Translations under genes and position numbers: made by a program
Part shown: positions 8,497 to 17,676 of the stretch, piece by piece
How the letters are laid out: every line of letters begins with the position of its first letter
Numbering within the stretch: the first letter of the stretch is position 1
Notes under the pieces: model-generated
Database searches by the model: none
What the model was told of the DNA's origin: nothing
What the model saw: only the letters and a program-made list of their open reading frames with translations
Assembly: GCA_020436085.1 (NCBI GenBank)
Contig: JAGQYM010000013.1
Coordinates: forward strand, 27,390-91,389
Direction: 5' to 3'
DNA: 64,000 nt
Origin: Cyclobacteriaceae bacterium
GTDB lineage: Bacteria > Bacteroidota > Bacteroidia > Cytophagales > Cyclobacteriaceae

Positions 8497-9018
8497 ATGT
8501 ACAGAAGGGTGAAAGATACAGTCGTGTTCTGCTCGTTGATCGCCATTGGGATGAGTTGCACCGAACCAAAAGAGATGAGTTCCATTGATCCGGTGAATTG
8601 GAACAAACGCACAGTTGGTCACCCGCTCCCCGACTCGCTCACCTCCGGTGAAACATATCTGTCCGTCTATTCCGAAATCTACAGTCGTACTGAGCATCAA
8701 ACCCACGCACTTACCGTTACCGTAAGCATGAGAAATACCGACCCGGTAGATTCCGTTTTCATCACCAAGGCTGAGTACTTCGACACACAGGGTAAACCTA
8801 TTAGAATCTACTTCGAAAAAGCAATCTACCTCGCACCCCTGGAAACAGTAGAAATCGTCATTGATGAAAAAGACCGTGAAGGTGGAACCGGTGGAAATTT
8901 TCTATTCGACTGGTCAATACCCACAACGGCAAGCGAACCCTATTTTGAAGGTGTAATGATTTCAACCTCAGGCCAACAGGGAATTTCCTTTACAACACAA
9001 GGGAAGCGCGTACGGTAG
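8497..9018 (+). CDS. DUF3124 domain lipoprotein
   Basis: This 173-residue protein starts with a signal peptide ending in Gly-Met-Ser-Cys, so it is a likely lipoprotein. The body shows the DUF3124 pattern: YLSVYSEIYSRTEHQTHALT, VSMRNTDPVDSVFIT, YFDTQGKPIR, then GGTGGNFLFDW and a C-terminal ISTSGQQGISFTTQGK. The function is unknown. The frame extends upstream to an ATG at 8401, inside the aguB start, but the lipoprotein signal begins at 8497, so the later start is preferred. It is divergent from aguB, sharing a spacer of about 95 bp. Confidence 0.88.
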   Translation: MYRRVKDTVVFCSLIAIGMSCTEPKEMSSIDPVNWNKRTVGHPLPDSLTSGETYLSVYSEIYSRTEHQTHALTVTVSMRNTDPVDSVFITKAEYFDTQGKPIRIYFEKAIYLAPLETVEIVIDEKDREGGTGGNFLFDWSIPTTASEPYFEGVMISTSGQQGISFTTQGKRVR

Positions 9019-9054
9019 ACAGTTTTGAGTTTTAAGGTTTGAGTTAGCTGCTAG

Positions 9055-9711
9055 TCACTGATAGAGATAATCCTTGATTTGTATATTCTCCAGGACTTGA
9101 GGAGCATCGTGATCTAAGCCGGACTTGAACATCGACTTACCCAACTCCTCGGAAGTGATTGACGTCTTGGCTAGAATGCCTTTGAGCATCGGATAGAGAA
9201 AACGCATCGTCTGATACATCAGGTTGGGTTCTGTTCTTTTCTCTACCGGGTAAATATACCCTGGTCGGAAAAGGTGAAGGTGCTTGAATTCCATTTGGAT
9301 CAGATAGTTTTCCGCCATCCCTTTGTACCTGGCAAAAGACATTTTGGACTTTTCGGTCTGATCTGCACCATCTCCGCTAAGAAAACAAATGGTAACATTA
9401 GGGCTTGCCTTCTTTATTACATCAGCAAATGCCTTTGTATAATCGACAGTGATGGATTTGAATTCTTTATCGGGAAGCTGGCCGGTATAGGCACCAATAC
9501 AAAAGTAGGCCGCATCCAGTTGCTCGAAGTGATAATCAATGGCATCGTAGTTAAGATAGTCTGCATGCACCACTTCATTCAACTTGGCATGAGTCACACC
9601 TGTTGGCTTACGGACGATCGTGGTAACGCGCCTTATCCTTTCACTTTGGAGACATTCTCTTAGGATGATCTTTCCAATCATCCCGGTGCTGCCCATGATC
9701 AATACATTCAT
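9055..9711 (-). CDS. NAD(P)-binding Rossmann-fold protein
   Basis: This 218-residue protein begins with MNVLIMGSTGMIGKIIL, the Gly-rich NAD(P)-binding loop of short-chain atypical reductases, and has AYFCIGAY and FLSGDGADQTEKSKMSFARYKGMAENYL, a Ser/Tyr-Lys-like segment seen in NAD(P)H-binding proteins related to HTATIP2/TIP30. The substrate is unknown. Its ATG overlaps the stop of the upstream GH13 gene by four bases (ATGA), indicating translational coupling, although no metabolic link is obvious. Confidence 0.85.
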   Translation of the reverse strand: MNVLIMGSTGMIGKIILRECLQSERIRRVTTIVRKPTGVTHAKLNEVVHADYLNYDAIDYHFEQLDAAYFCIGAYTGQLPDKEFKSITVDYTKAFADVIKKASPNVTICFLSGDGADQTEKSKMSFARYKGMAENYLIQMEFKHLHLFRPGYIYPVEKRTEPNLMYQTMRFLYPMLKGILAKTSITSEELGKSMFKSGLDHDAPQVLENIQIKDYLYQ

Positions 9712-11423
9712 CTTTTCACAATTACAGCTTCGTAAGGTCGCAAAGTACCATCTGTCCTTGGAGACTCATAATTACCCAAAACCAGGTTTTGATTCGACCA
9801 GTCAATGTCACTGTCTACCCTTCCCTCGCTGTCGCTAAAGTTCAACATCACCGTCCAAAGCTCTCCTTCCCACTCACGTGTGTAAGCGTAAACTGTTTCA
9901 TTGGCTGGGTCAAGTAAGGTGTATTTGCCATACACCAAAACCGGGTTTGACTTTCGAAGGTCAGTCAATTCGCGGAAGTAGTTTAATACAGACTGTGGAT
10001 CATTTTGCTCCTGCTCTACGTTCACTTCCGCGTAATTTGGATTCAGTTCAATCCATGGATCACCGGTAGTGAAGCCTGCCTTGCCTTCGCCATTCCATTG
10101 CATAGGTGTGCGGCCATTGTCGCGGCTGCCAAATTGAAGAGCCTTCATAAAATTATCCAGATCACCTCCGGTATTTTTTATCCTTTGGTATTCGTTTAGT
10201 GCCGCAATGTCTTTGTATTGAGAAATATCTGTAAAGCCAGGATTAGACATACCCAATTCATCACCATAGTAAACATAAGGAGTACCTCTCATGGTGAGGA
10301 TAAAAGTAGACAGCATCTTTGCAGAATAGGCACGGTATTCCGCACTGTCATTGGCATACCGACTCACCATCCGCGCCTGGTCGTGGTTGGCGAGAAAAAT
10401 AGAGAGCCAACCCTTTTCAGCAAAGGCGCTATCCCACTCGGAGAATACCTCCTTAAACTTTAATAGCGAGTATCCTTCTGGCTTCGGAATATCAACCCCA
10501 TCAAATGCATAAGCCATGTTCAGTTCATTCCTATCCGCATCGACAAGGTCATGGGCATCCTGATAAGTCTTGCCTGCGCCTTCAGCCACAGACATCACAT
10601 CATATTTACTAAACACTGCCTGATTCATTTCCTTCAGGTAGTCGTGCAGGTAAGGACCCATCGCATAGAATTCTATGAAGTTGGTGGGCGACAAACCTGG
10701 GTATTCGGGATAAGTGATATCCTTGGATGCAAATTGAAATGCGTCAAGTCTAAATCCATCCACACCTTTATCAGCCCAGAATTTCATAATGTCATACACC
10801 TCTTGTCTTACAGCTGGGTTTTCCCAGTTAAGGTCGGGTTGTTTTCTTGAGAAGTAATGCAAGTAATAGGCATTCGTAGTCGAGTCGTACATCCATGCAT
10901 CGCCATTTACGTCAAACAGACTGTGACGATAAGGTGGCTTTCCCTTTTCTGCTGGCCACCAGTGATAGTAGTCACGGTATTTGTTATCTCTTGAACTTCT
11001 GCTCTGCTTGAACCATTCGTGTTCATCACTGCTGTGATTTACCACCACGTCCATTACTACTTTAATACCTCGTTCGTGAAATCCTTTAAGCATGGCATCG
11101 AAATCTTCCATGGTTCCAAACTCTTTAAGAATCGCGCGATAGTCACTTACGTCATAGCCGTTGTCATCATTGGGAGATTCGTATATTGGATTAAGCCAGA
11201 CTGCTGTGATGCCGAGGCTCTTGATGTAGTCCATCTTGGAGATAATACCCTTCAAGTCCCCTACGCCATCGCCATCACTGTCCTTAAAACTCCGTGGGTA
11301 TATCTGATACACAATAGCTTCTTTCCACCACGTGGTATTGACGGGTTGATCCTTTTTCTGGGTTGGTTCGCAGGACATAGTTATAATTAGCAGGGCTAAG
11401 ATGAGATACTTGAATCTATTCAT
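9708..11423 (-). CDS. GH13 alpha-glucosidase, lipoprotein
   Basis: This protein of about 571 residues starts at 11423, where a signal peptide ends in Ile-Thr-Met-Ser-Cys, so it is a lipoprotein. The mature part opens with WWKEAIVYQIYPRSFKDSDGDGVGDLKGI, the oligo-1,6-glucosidase/alpha-glucosidase start of GH13. The catalytic triad is visible: nucleophile Asp227 in DGFRLDAF, acid/base Glu281 in SVAEGAGKT and Asp348 in ANHDQ. Family members cleave terminal alpha-linked glucose from malto- or isomalto-oligosaccharides. The lipobox implies action at the cell surface or periplasm. A longer reading from 11624 runs through the upstream palindromic repeat and is not credible. Confidence 0.93.
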   Translation of the reverse strand: MNRFKYLILALLIITMSCEPTQKKDQPVNTTWWKEAIVYQIYPRSFKDSDGDGVGDLKGIISKMDYIKSLGITAVWLNPIYESPNDDNGYDVSDYRAILKEFGTMEDFDAMLKGFHERGIKVVMDVVVNHSSDEHEWFKQSRSSRDNKYRDYYHWWPAEKGKPPYRHSLFDVNGDAWMYDSTTNAYYLHYFSRKQPDLNWENPAVRQEVYDIMKFWADKGVDGFRLDAFQFASKDITYPEYPGLSPTNFIEFYAMGPYLHDYLKEMNQAVFSKYDVMSVAEGAGKTYQDAHDLVDADRNELNMAYAFDGVDIPKPEGYSLLKFKEVFSEWDSAFAEKGWLSIFLANHDQARMVSRYANDSAEYRAYSAKMLSTFILTMRGTPYVYYGDELGMSNPGFTDISQYKDIAALNEYQRIKNTGGDLDNFMKALQFGSRDNGRTPMQWNGEGKAGFTTGDPWIELNPNYAEVNVEQEQNDPQSVLNYFRELTDLRKSNPVLVYGKYTLLDPANETVYAYTREWEGELWTVMLNFSDSEGRVDSDIDWSNQNLVLGNYESPRTDGTLRPYEAVIVKR

Positions 11424-11499
11424 GATGCAATTGAATGGCCAATGCCAAGATAACAAAATGGCGCCTGTAATGTTCTTTTCCGGGGGAGGACTGTTATTT

Positions 11500-11533
11500 G
11501 ATAAAAATAAAAGCGCGGAAGTAACTTCCGCGC
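11500..11533 (-). terminator. Rho-independent terminator of the methyltransferase gene
   Basis: At 11513-11533 a 10-bp perfect stem (GCGCGGAAGT with ACTTCCGCGC) closes on a single base, followed on the minus strand by a T-rich run (TTTTATTTTTAT) at 11500-11512. It lies downstream of the methyltransferase gene, after the palindromic repeat, and upstream of the GH13 start. Confidence 0.6.
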
Positions 11534-11540
11534 CAGTCGA

Positions 11541-11655
11541 GATTGACCTCACCCCATCCAAATTTTCCTTACTGATGAATCGATTGCCCCTCTCCGTACG
11601 GAGAGGGGGGCAAGGGTTGTGCAAAACAAAAAAAATATTTGGGGTGAGGTGGGCA
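11541..11655. repeat. Nested palindromic intergenic repeat (REP/MITE-like)
   Basis: An outer inverted repeat, CCTCACCCCA at 11547-11556 and TGGGGTGAGG at 11640-11649, encloses a perfect 22-bp palindrome at 11587-11608 whose left arm is CCCCTCTCCGT. The sequence between is partly A-rich. Elements with a CCTCACCCC arm and a CCCCTCTCC/GGAGAGGGG hairpin occur as dispersed intergenic repeats in many bacteria. Only one copy is seen in this window and no transposase is linked to it. Confidence 0.6.
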
Positions 11656-11685
11656 AGACAGCTGATATACTGAAGTGCTGAATGT

Positions 11686-12513
11686 CTAAACCGATACCAT
11701 GACCTTCAAATACGTTGCCGGAATGTGCGTCTTATTCTTATCCGCACTCTGGTTCTGGCTTACAAACAATTCTTCAAGCTCTCTTTGCAAATCCTCTGCC
11801 TTACCATTCTTTGAAGCAGCTTCAAAAGCATTCATGGTTGGTCCGTAATAATCGCGGAATAAGGATACCAGCGTGACGGGAGATGCATCGAAAGTGAACG
11901 TGTACGTCTCACGGGAAAATGAAATCCTATCCTTGTCAACTCCTGCCTGGCCGAAGCGCTCGACAACATTCGACTCCACACCCCACAACATCGGACTGAC
12001 AAATCCTTCTGGTGGTGGAGGTGTATAAGCAGAACTGATTTTTAGGATCTGTGCCACCAATGTGGGATCACCAGGGATCCAGTTACCCATTACAATTCTA
12101 CCACCTGAACGCGTAACGCGGACCAACTCTTTGGCTACATCATGAGGCCTTGGCGCAAACATGGCTCCGAAAATACTCATCGAAAGATCGAAACTCTCAT
12201 CTTTCAATTCGCTAAGATTAGTAGCATCACCATCCTGGAATTTTATGTTGGTCAAACCTTCAGCTTGCGCTCGTTTGTTTCCCGCAGCTACCAGGTTGCT
12301 CGCAATATCTACACCGAGCACATTAGCTCCTCTCCTTGCCGATGGAATGGCAGTTGTGCCATCGCCACATCCGAGGTCGAGGACCTGAAGGTCTTTGGTA
12401 ATACCCAGCGATGCCACCAGCGCATCACCGCTTTCGCGCATACTAGCTGCGATTCGGGTGAAGTCACCCTTCTCCCACAATGCCTTGTTTGGATTCATAA
12501 CTTTTACTTCCAT
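11686..12513 (-). CDS. Class I SAM-dependent methyltransferase
   Basis: This 275-residue protein has the SAM-binding motif I LQVLDLGCGDGTTAIPSARRG near residues 43-63, followed by VLGVDIASNLV (motif II acidic residue), FQDGDATNL and a downstream RVTRSGGRIVMGNW strand. The rest (YTPPPPEGFVSPMLWG, FTFDASPVTLVSLFRDYYGPT) is a substrate-side cap whose family I cannot name. An internal Met at residue 6 is an alternative start. It is transcribed alone toward the palindromic repeat and terminator. The substrate is unknown; the family includes ubiquinone/menaquinone-type and small-molecule methylases. Confidence 0.88.
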   Translation of the reverse strand: MEVKVMNPNKALWEKGDFTRIAASMRESGDALVASLGITKDLQVLDLGCGDGTTAIPSARRGANVLGVDIASNLVAAGNKRAQAEGLTNIKFQDGDATNLSELKDESFDLSMSIFGAMFAPRPHDVAKELVRVTRSGGRIVMGNWIPGDPTLVAQILKISSAYTPPPPEGFVSPMLWGVESNVVERFGQAGVDKDRISFSRETYTFTFDASPVTLVSLFRDYYGPTMNAFEAASKNGKAEDLQRELEELFVSQNQSADKNKTHIPATYLKVMVSV

Positions 12514-12760
12514 TGTTTTGTTGTTTGCTTGGGGAGCAAAAGTAGCTGCATGGGTTGGCTCAATAATGTGGATAACTATCCGTGTTCACCCCGTGTATAC
12601 TTAATAGACTAGCTGGCTCACAAAATGACGAAGTTGTTTACCCAGGGTTGACCTCGTAGATTCCTCTTGAAGTTTAACCGGCTGGAGTCAAGCCCTTTTA
12701 AAACAAAAACCATAACGATAATAAGGCTATATTAGGGGTTCGACTTTATCGCAACCTGTC

Positions 12761-14299
12761 TTGAATAGATTGTCCTTTCTTCTTGTCCTGCTGTTGGTGC
12801 AGGTGCCGGGCATCGCCCAGGATAACTACATGCAGGTAACAGAGGCACTACAGAAAGCCTTTGATGCTCAAAATCCAGAAGACGGCCTCACCTATCTTAA
12901 TACAGTTGGCAAACAAATAGAGCAGGCTAACGATTCATTGAAATTAGAATTCTTCATTGCTAAAGGCGTAGCACATGGTCAGCTGGGAAATGCTGATTCT
13001 TCTTTCTTCTTCCTGAATCAAGCGCAGCTTATTGCGGAACAAACCTCCAATGATCTGCTGCTAATAAAAGTTTATAACACCCGGGGCCTTGTGCTGATGG
13101 GGATCAACAAATATGAGGACGCACTTAACGTATTTCAAAAAGGACTGGCTATAGGAGAAAATAAGACAGAGCCACGTTACCTTCAGGCAGTTCGGAAAAT
13201 TCTCGGTAACTCCGGGGGAATATTTTATCAGTTGGAACACTACGAAGGCGCACTCCGCCATACGTCAAGAGCACTCGACATATCAGAGCAACTGAATGAT
13301 TCATCGGGCATTGCTTACAACAATCTCCGCCTCGCACTCACGTACCAGGCGATGGACAGCCTTGAGGAGTGTGTTGACCACCTGACCGTATCTAATAAGC
13401 TGCTTCGATCCCTGCAAGACACTACCACCATGCTTTATGTGGAGAACACACTTGGCCTGGTCTATGGAAAGCAGAATCAATACAACAACTCCCTTACCCA
13501 TTACAAGACGGCCCTCCGGCTAGCCTCTTTGATTAAGAATCAGGAAGAGATCATGCACACCAAAGTCTTCATCGCCCGGACGCTGCTGAAACTGAATCAA
13601 TTGAATGAGGCACAAACTTTAGCGCAAGATATTGTAGCTGAGGCCGAGAAAAATGGGATGGCTAATCACAAAGAGTCGGCCTACGACATACTCTACAATA
13701 TTTCGTTGAGCAGAGGACAATGGCAGTCGGCACTTAATTTCAGAAACAAGAGCATTGACGTCAAGGACTCAATTGCTAATGTGGAGGTTAAATCACGGAT
13801 TGCGGAGCTGGAGACGAAATACGAAACCGAAAAGAAGGAAGCTGAGATTATGAGGTTGTCACTAGAGAATGAGCTGAACACCGCCAACCTGGCCAGATCC
13901 CGAAATGCCAACATTGCCATGGCGATAGGTGGTTCACTCACGCTTGCTATTATTATCGTATACTTCACACAAAGACACAAGAAGCAACAAGCGGAAAAGG
14001 AAGCACAAGAACTACAAATTGAAGCCCTCAAAAAGAGGTTTATGGAACTTCATGCCAGTCCTGCGGAGTTAGCCGTAGCGCTGGAGTTTCATGAGCTTAA
14101 CAGCAAACTGAACACCAAACTCACGGAGCGCGAATTTGAGGCGTTGAAGCTGAGCCTGGAGGGAAAGACCAACAGCGAAATAGCCGATCTTTTGTTCATT
14201 TCTGTCAGCACCGTGAAGTTTCACCTGCGGAATACCTACTCAAAAATGGGTGTGGGTAACAGGAAAGAGGCTTTCCAGCTGATGCTTAAAACAAGCTGA
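12761..14299 (+). CDS. Membrane-bound TPR-LuxR one-component regulator
   Basis: The 512-residue protein begins at a TTG (12761): no ATG exists between the upstream in-frame stop and the signal peptide (MNRLSFLLVLLLVQVPGIAQ). After it come about six TPR-like helical pairs (residues 30-350), a coiled coil, one membrane span (about 382-401, NIAMAIGGSLTLAIIIVYF), a second coiled coil, and a C-terminal LuxR/GerE helix-turn-helix (about 453-512, LTEREFEALKLSLEGKTNSEIADLL, then VSTVKFHLRNTYSKMGV). The layout suggests that a periplasmic TPR sensor controls DNA binding on the inside without a phosphorelay. This architecture recurs in Bacteroidota. The next gene, the ELWxxDGT protein, is a possible target by position only. 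Confidence 0.9.
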   Translation: MNRLSFLLVLLLVQVPGIAQDNYMQVTEALQKAFDAQNPEDGLTYLNTVGKQIEQANDSLKLEFFIAKGVAHGQLGNADSSFFFLNQAQLIAEQTSNDLLLIKVYNTRGLVLMGINKYEDALNVFQKGLAIGENKTEPRYLQAVRKILGNSGGIFYQLEHYEGALRHTSRALDISEQLNDSSGIAYNNLRLALTYQAMDSLEECVDHLTVSNKLLRSLQDTTTMLYVENTLGLVYGKQNQYNNSLTHYKTALRLASLIKNQEEIMHTKVFIARTLLKLNQLNEAQTLAQDIVAEAEKNGMANHKESAYDILYNISLSRGQWQSALNFRNKSIDVKDSIANVEVKSRIAELETKYETEKKEAEIMRLSLENELNTANLARSRNANIAMAIGGSLTLAIIIVYFTQRHKKQQAEKEAQELQIEALKKRFMELHASPAELAVALEFHELNSKLNTKLTEREFEALKLSLEGKTNSEIADLLFISVSTVKFHLRNTYSKMGVGNRKEAFQLMLKTS

Positions 14300-14404
14300 T
14301 CATCAACCCTTTACAAACTATTTACATAGAACTAACCCGCAGGGTCAGGTAAATTCTTTACTCATTTTTGGAGGTTCATGGCATTATCAACCAAAACTAA
14401 TGTC

Positions 14405-17400
14405 ATGAAAAGAATTACACACACTTTCTCGATCATGCTTTTGCTTGGAATACTTCATTTCCATGCAAAGGCACAAATTGAACTGGTTGCCGATCTGGCT
14501 CCAGGGACGGAATCCGAAGTTATTGGATTTGAAAATGAATGGGATGAAAACCTATTCATTTTAGGTGATCAACTTTTATTTATTCTGAGGGACCATCCTT
14601 TGTATGGCACTGAACTTTGGCGAATGGGCACTGACGAACAGATAACATTGGTCAAAGACTTACAACCTGGCCTTGGAGGCGGCTTGGAAAATACCACTAT
14701 TATGCTTTTTAATAACCTCGCCTATTTTCTTGGAAAAGATTCCAATGGAGTTCATTCGCTTTACCAAACAGACGGCACTAGCGAGGGAACAGTAGTGGTA
14801 AAAGAACTCTATGATTCCGAAATAGAAAACTTAAGCAGTCATCATGTAGTAAATGGTAAGCTCTTATTCCATATATCAATCAGCGAGGGTCAACGGGATC
14901 TGTGGGTGACGGATGGCACCGCTGACGGAACTGAGATTCTAACAGCCAATATAAATGTTGGTGATGCTATAAACATTGGCAATCAGGCTCTGGTAAGTGG
15001 TTATGATGAGATTCACGGCAATGAGCTTTGGGTTACTGATGGCACTGAAGCAGGAACTCATCTTTTCAAAGAGCTCAACCCAGGTACTGAAAATGGTGAC
15101 CCTTATAATTTTTATAAATCAAGCATAGGAATATTTTTTCAGGGAAACACAGTAGCAGAGGGCCGTGAATTATGGATGACCGATGGCACGGTTGAAGGTA
15201 CCGTTCTGGTCAAAGATATTAGGGATGATTCTCCAGGAAATGGCAGCAATCCCCATGACTTTACTGAATTAGATGGAATAATATTTTTTACAGCAGACAA
15301 TGCTTTGTGGAAAACAGATGGCACAGAGTTAGGTACTGAATTGGTTGTTAGCGGTGATCCCAATAACCCGGAATATCTATTTGCCTATGATGGTGAATTG
15401 TATTTCAATGCACAAGGTGGTAGTAATGTCTTTTTTGAATTATATAAAACAGATGGATCCACTACCACGCTAGTCAAAGATATTAATACCCCTTCCAACA
15501 GCTCTAGCCCAAAAGCCCATTTCATAATTGGTGATACTCACTACTTTTTTGCCTATGACAATACTGCTACAGGCTTATGGACAACGGATGGAACTGAGGA
15601 AGGAACTACACTAATCAAACATCTGTACGATGGATCTCTTTTCCCTGCCAACATTAAGTCAGAATCAAACCCTACTTTATTTAATGGTAATTATTATTTC
15701 AATATCTCAAATCAACTTTGGCGCACAGATGGCACCGAAGTAGGGACTGTAGAAATAAATCACAGTGTAAATGTGCCTATTGATTCAAGTCCTTTGAACT
15801 TCATTGAAACTCCGCTGGGAACATTCTTTGCAGCATTTGTTAATGGTGACCCCCACCTATTTGTAACTGATGGCGATGCACTAACTGACCTTAGCGAGGC
15901 TGGATTTGTGCTGAATGGGGAACCCGAAGAAATCAACAGCGACTTTATTTTCTACAACAACAAACTCATCTTCAGTGGGTACACAGCCGAAGAAGGTGAA
16001 GAGCCCTGGATTACTGATGGTACACTGGCGGGAACTCATCTGATAAAGGATGTGAACACATTTGACCTTTTTGGTGGAGCGAGAGAATTCTTTGAGTTCA
16101 ATGAGAAGGTTTACTTCCGCGCCAAGAATGCGGGCAGCAATGATTTCGAATTATTCGTAACCGATGGTACTGAAGGAGGCACAAGTCTGGTAAAAGATAT
16201 CAATACTGGAATCCAGCCTTCTCATCCCAACGGCTTTGGAATCATAGGAGATAAAATGTATTTCGAAGCGTTTACCACAACCTATGGCAGTGAGTTATGG
16301 GAAACAGATGGAACAGAGGAAGGCACAAAGTTGGTGGTTGACTTGCGCGCTGGTAACCCTGGCGCTATCCATGATGTTCAGGCTTACTATTTTGGTAAAG
16401 TTTTTTTTACAGCTTATGTATCAGCCGGAGTCGGTACTGAGCTTTATTTTTCTGATGGGACTGAGCTTGGTACAGGATTGCTCTACGAAATTGGCCCTGG
16501 TGGCAATACGGGTGGAATTCAAGATGGAACTTTTATAAAGTTACCTACTAAATTGGTGTTCACAGCCAATGATGGTACCATTTGGTCAACTGAAGGAACT
16601 CCGGAAACCACTTTCCAAATACTTAACGAAGAATACACTGCTACCACATCATATCGATATTCTGTAGGTGTCATCAATGAAAAATATGTGTTCGTTGCAC
16701 AAGACAATGAAGATGACACACATTACATTTTTGCTACTGATGGAACTATTGAAAATACTGTAGCACTTGCATCCGGCTTCACTTACGATGATGACAACAT
16801 CTATGAATTATCGAATGGCAGATACCTCTATTCCGCTGAAATTGATGGTAAGTTATATTTTACAACTGGTTTTGGCATTCACTCTACAGATGGAACAGTT
16901 GCCGGAACTTCCTACTTTGGGGAAGGTAAAAATGGCACCTCGTTTAATGCATTATACCCTGCAACACTTAATGGAAAATTATATTTTACCGGATTTGAAG
17001 AAGGAAGTACCACAGAAACGCTGTTTGTCTCCGATGGTACAAGCTCAGGCACACAAGCACTGGACAATGGTGGTGTGGCTGTAAAAGGTTTACTCCAGCC
17101 AATAGCAGATTACCTCTACTTCGCAGGATATGACTTTGAGTTTGGTCAGGAGTTGTATCGATTCAACACTACGCTCGAAACCCAGCAAATCACCTTCAAC
17201 TCCATCGAGGATCAATTCCTGGAAGCAGGAACATTAACACTTTCGGCCAATGCTTCTTCAGGTCTTCCTGTAAGTTTCAGCGTAGTGAGCGGACCAGTAA
17301 CCCTCAGCGGCAACATTTTGTCATTTACCGGTTTGGGTGTAGTAACTGTAAGTGCGAGCCAGGCGGGTAACAATCAATACTTTGCTGCAAGTCCTGTGGA

Positions 17401-17665
17401 GCAGTCGTTTGAGATCATCTCGGTTACGGGACTAGAACGTGAGTCCTCGCCTATCATCATCTATCCAAACCCAGCAACGGATGTGCTCACAATCCAGACG
17501 GAGCAAAGAGACGTGTTCATCAAGTTGTTCAACATCCACGGTGGCGAGGTGATGGATATTCAACCCAATGTTGGAAACAGGATATCGCACCTGGCAAACG
17601 GGATCTACATCGTGCGAATCTCCGGTACCCATGGATTCACTTCTCGAAAAATTATCAAAAAGTAA
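14405..17665 (+). CDS. ELWxxDGT-repeat surface protein with T9SS sorting domain
   Basis: This protein of about 1086 residues has a signal peptide (MKRITHTFSIMLLLGILHFHAKA), then at least 18 repeats of about 45-60 residues, each marked by a variant of Glu-Leu-Trp-x-x-Asp-Gly-Thr-x-x-Gly-Thr, as in DLWVTDGTADGT, ELWMTDGTVEGT and EPWITDGTLAGT. An Ig-like domain (about 928-1006) and a type A T9SS C-terminal domain (from about 1010, IIIYPNPATDVLTI, ending in RKIIKK) follow. The repeat is known from Bacteroidota surface proteins and is probably a beta-propeller or beta-helix; the ligand is unknown. An ATG at 14378, preceded by GGAGG, would add nine residues. The lipoprotein gene follows 11 bp downstream. 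Confidence 0.92.
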   Translation: MKRITHTFSIMLLLGILHFHAKAQIELVADLAPGTESEVIGFENEWDENLFILGDQLLFILRDHPLYGTELWRMGTDEQITLVKDLQPGLGGGLENTTIMLFNNLAYFLGKDSNGVHSLYQTDGTSEGTVVVKELYDSEIENLSSHHVVNGKLLFHISISEGQRDLWVTDGTADGTEILTANINVGDAINIGNQALVSGYDEIHGNELWVTDGTEAGTHLFKELNPGTENGDPYNFYKSSIGIFFQGNTVAEGRELWMTDGTVEGTVLVKDIRDDSPGNGSNPHDFTELDGIIFFTADNALWKTDGTELGTELVVSGDPNNPEYLFAYDGELYFNAQGGSNVFFELYKTDGSTTTLVKDINTPSNSSSPKAHFIIGDTHYFFAYDNTATGLWTTDGTEEGTTLIKHLYDGSLFPANIKSESNPTLFNGNYYFNISNQLWRTDGTEVGTVEINHSVNVPIDSSPLNFIETPLGTFFAAFVNGDPHLFVTDGDALTDLSEAGFVLNGEPEEINSDFIFYNNKLIFSGYTAEEGEEPWITDGTLAGTHLIKDVNTFDLFGGAREFFEFNEKVYFRAKNAGSNDFELFVTDGTEGGTSLVKDINTGIQPSHPNGFGIIGDKMYFEAFTTTYGSELWETDGTEEGTKLVVDLRAGNPGAIHDVQAYYFGKVFFTAYVSAGVGTELYFSDGTELGTGLLYEIGPGGNTGGIQDGTFIKLPTKLVFTANDGTIWSTEGTPETTFQILNEEYTATTSYRYSVGVINEKYVFVAQDNEDDTHYIFATDGTIENTVALASGFTYDDDNIYELSNGRYLYSAEIDGKLYFTTGFGIHSTDGTVAGTSYFGEGKNGTSFNALYPATLNGKLYFTGFEEGSTTETLFVSDGTSSGTQALDNGGVAVKGLLQPIADYLYFAGYDFEFGQELYRFNTTLETQQITFNSIEDQFLEAGTLTLSANASSGLPVSFSVVSGPVTLSGNILSFTGLGVVTVSASQAGNNQYFAASPVEQSFEIISVTGLERESSPIIIYPNPATDVLTIQTEQRDVFIKLFNIHGGEVMDIQPNVGNRISHLANGIYIVRISGTHGFTSRKIIKK

Positions 17666-17676
17666 ACCTCACGATC

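Noticed and set aside
9274-9663. Antisense open frame of 129 codons inside the Rossmann gene
   Set aside because: It is a shadow of the minus-strand gene with its Gly-rich loop.
11424-11624. Extended N-terminus of the GH13 protein from 11624
   Set aside because: It would translate the palindromic repeat and a terminator, and it hides a good lipoprotein signal starting at 11423.
12142-12612. Antisense open frame of 156 codons over the methyltransferase start
   Set aside because: The SAM-binding motif of the minus-strand gene is certain; the antisense frame has no family pattern.
12514-12760. A tRNA or small RNA in the spacer upstream of the TPR-LuxR gene (GGGGTTCGACTT resembles a T-arm)
   Set aside because: No matching acceptor stem or anticodon arm can be built around it.
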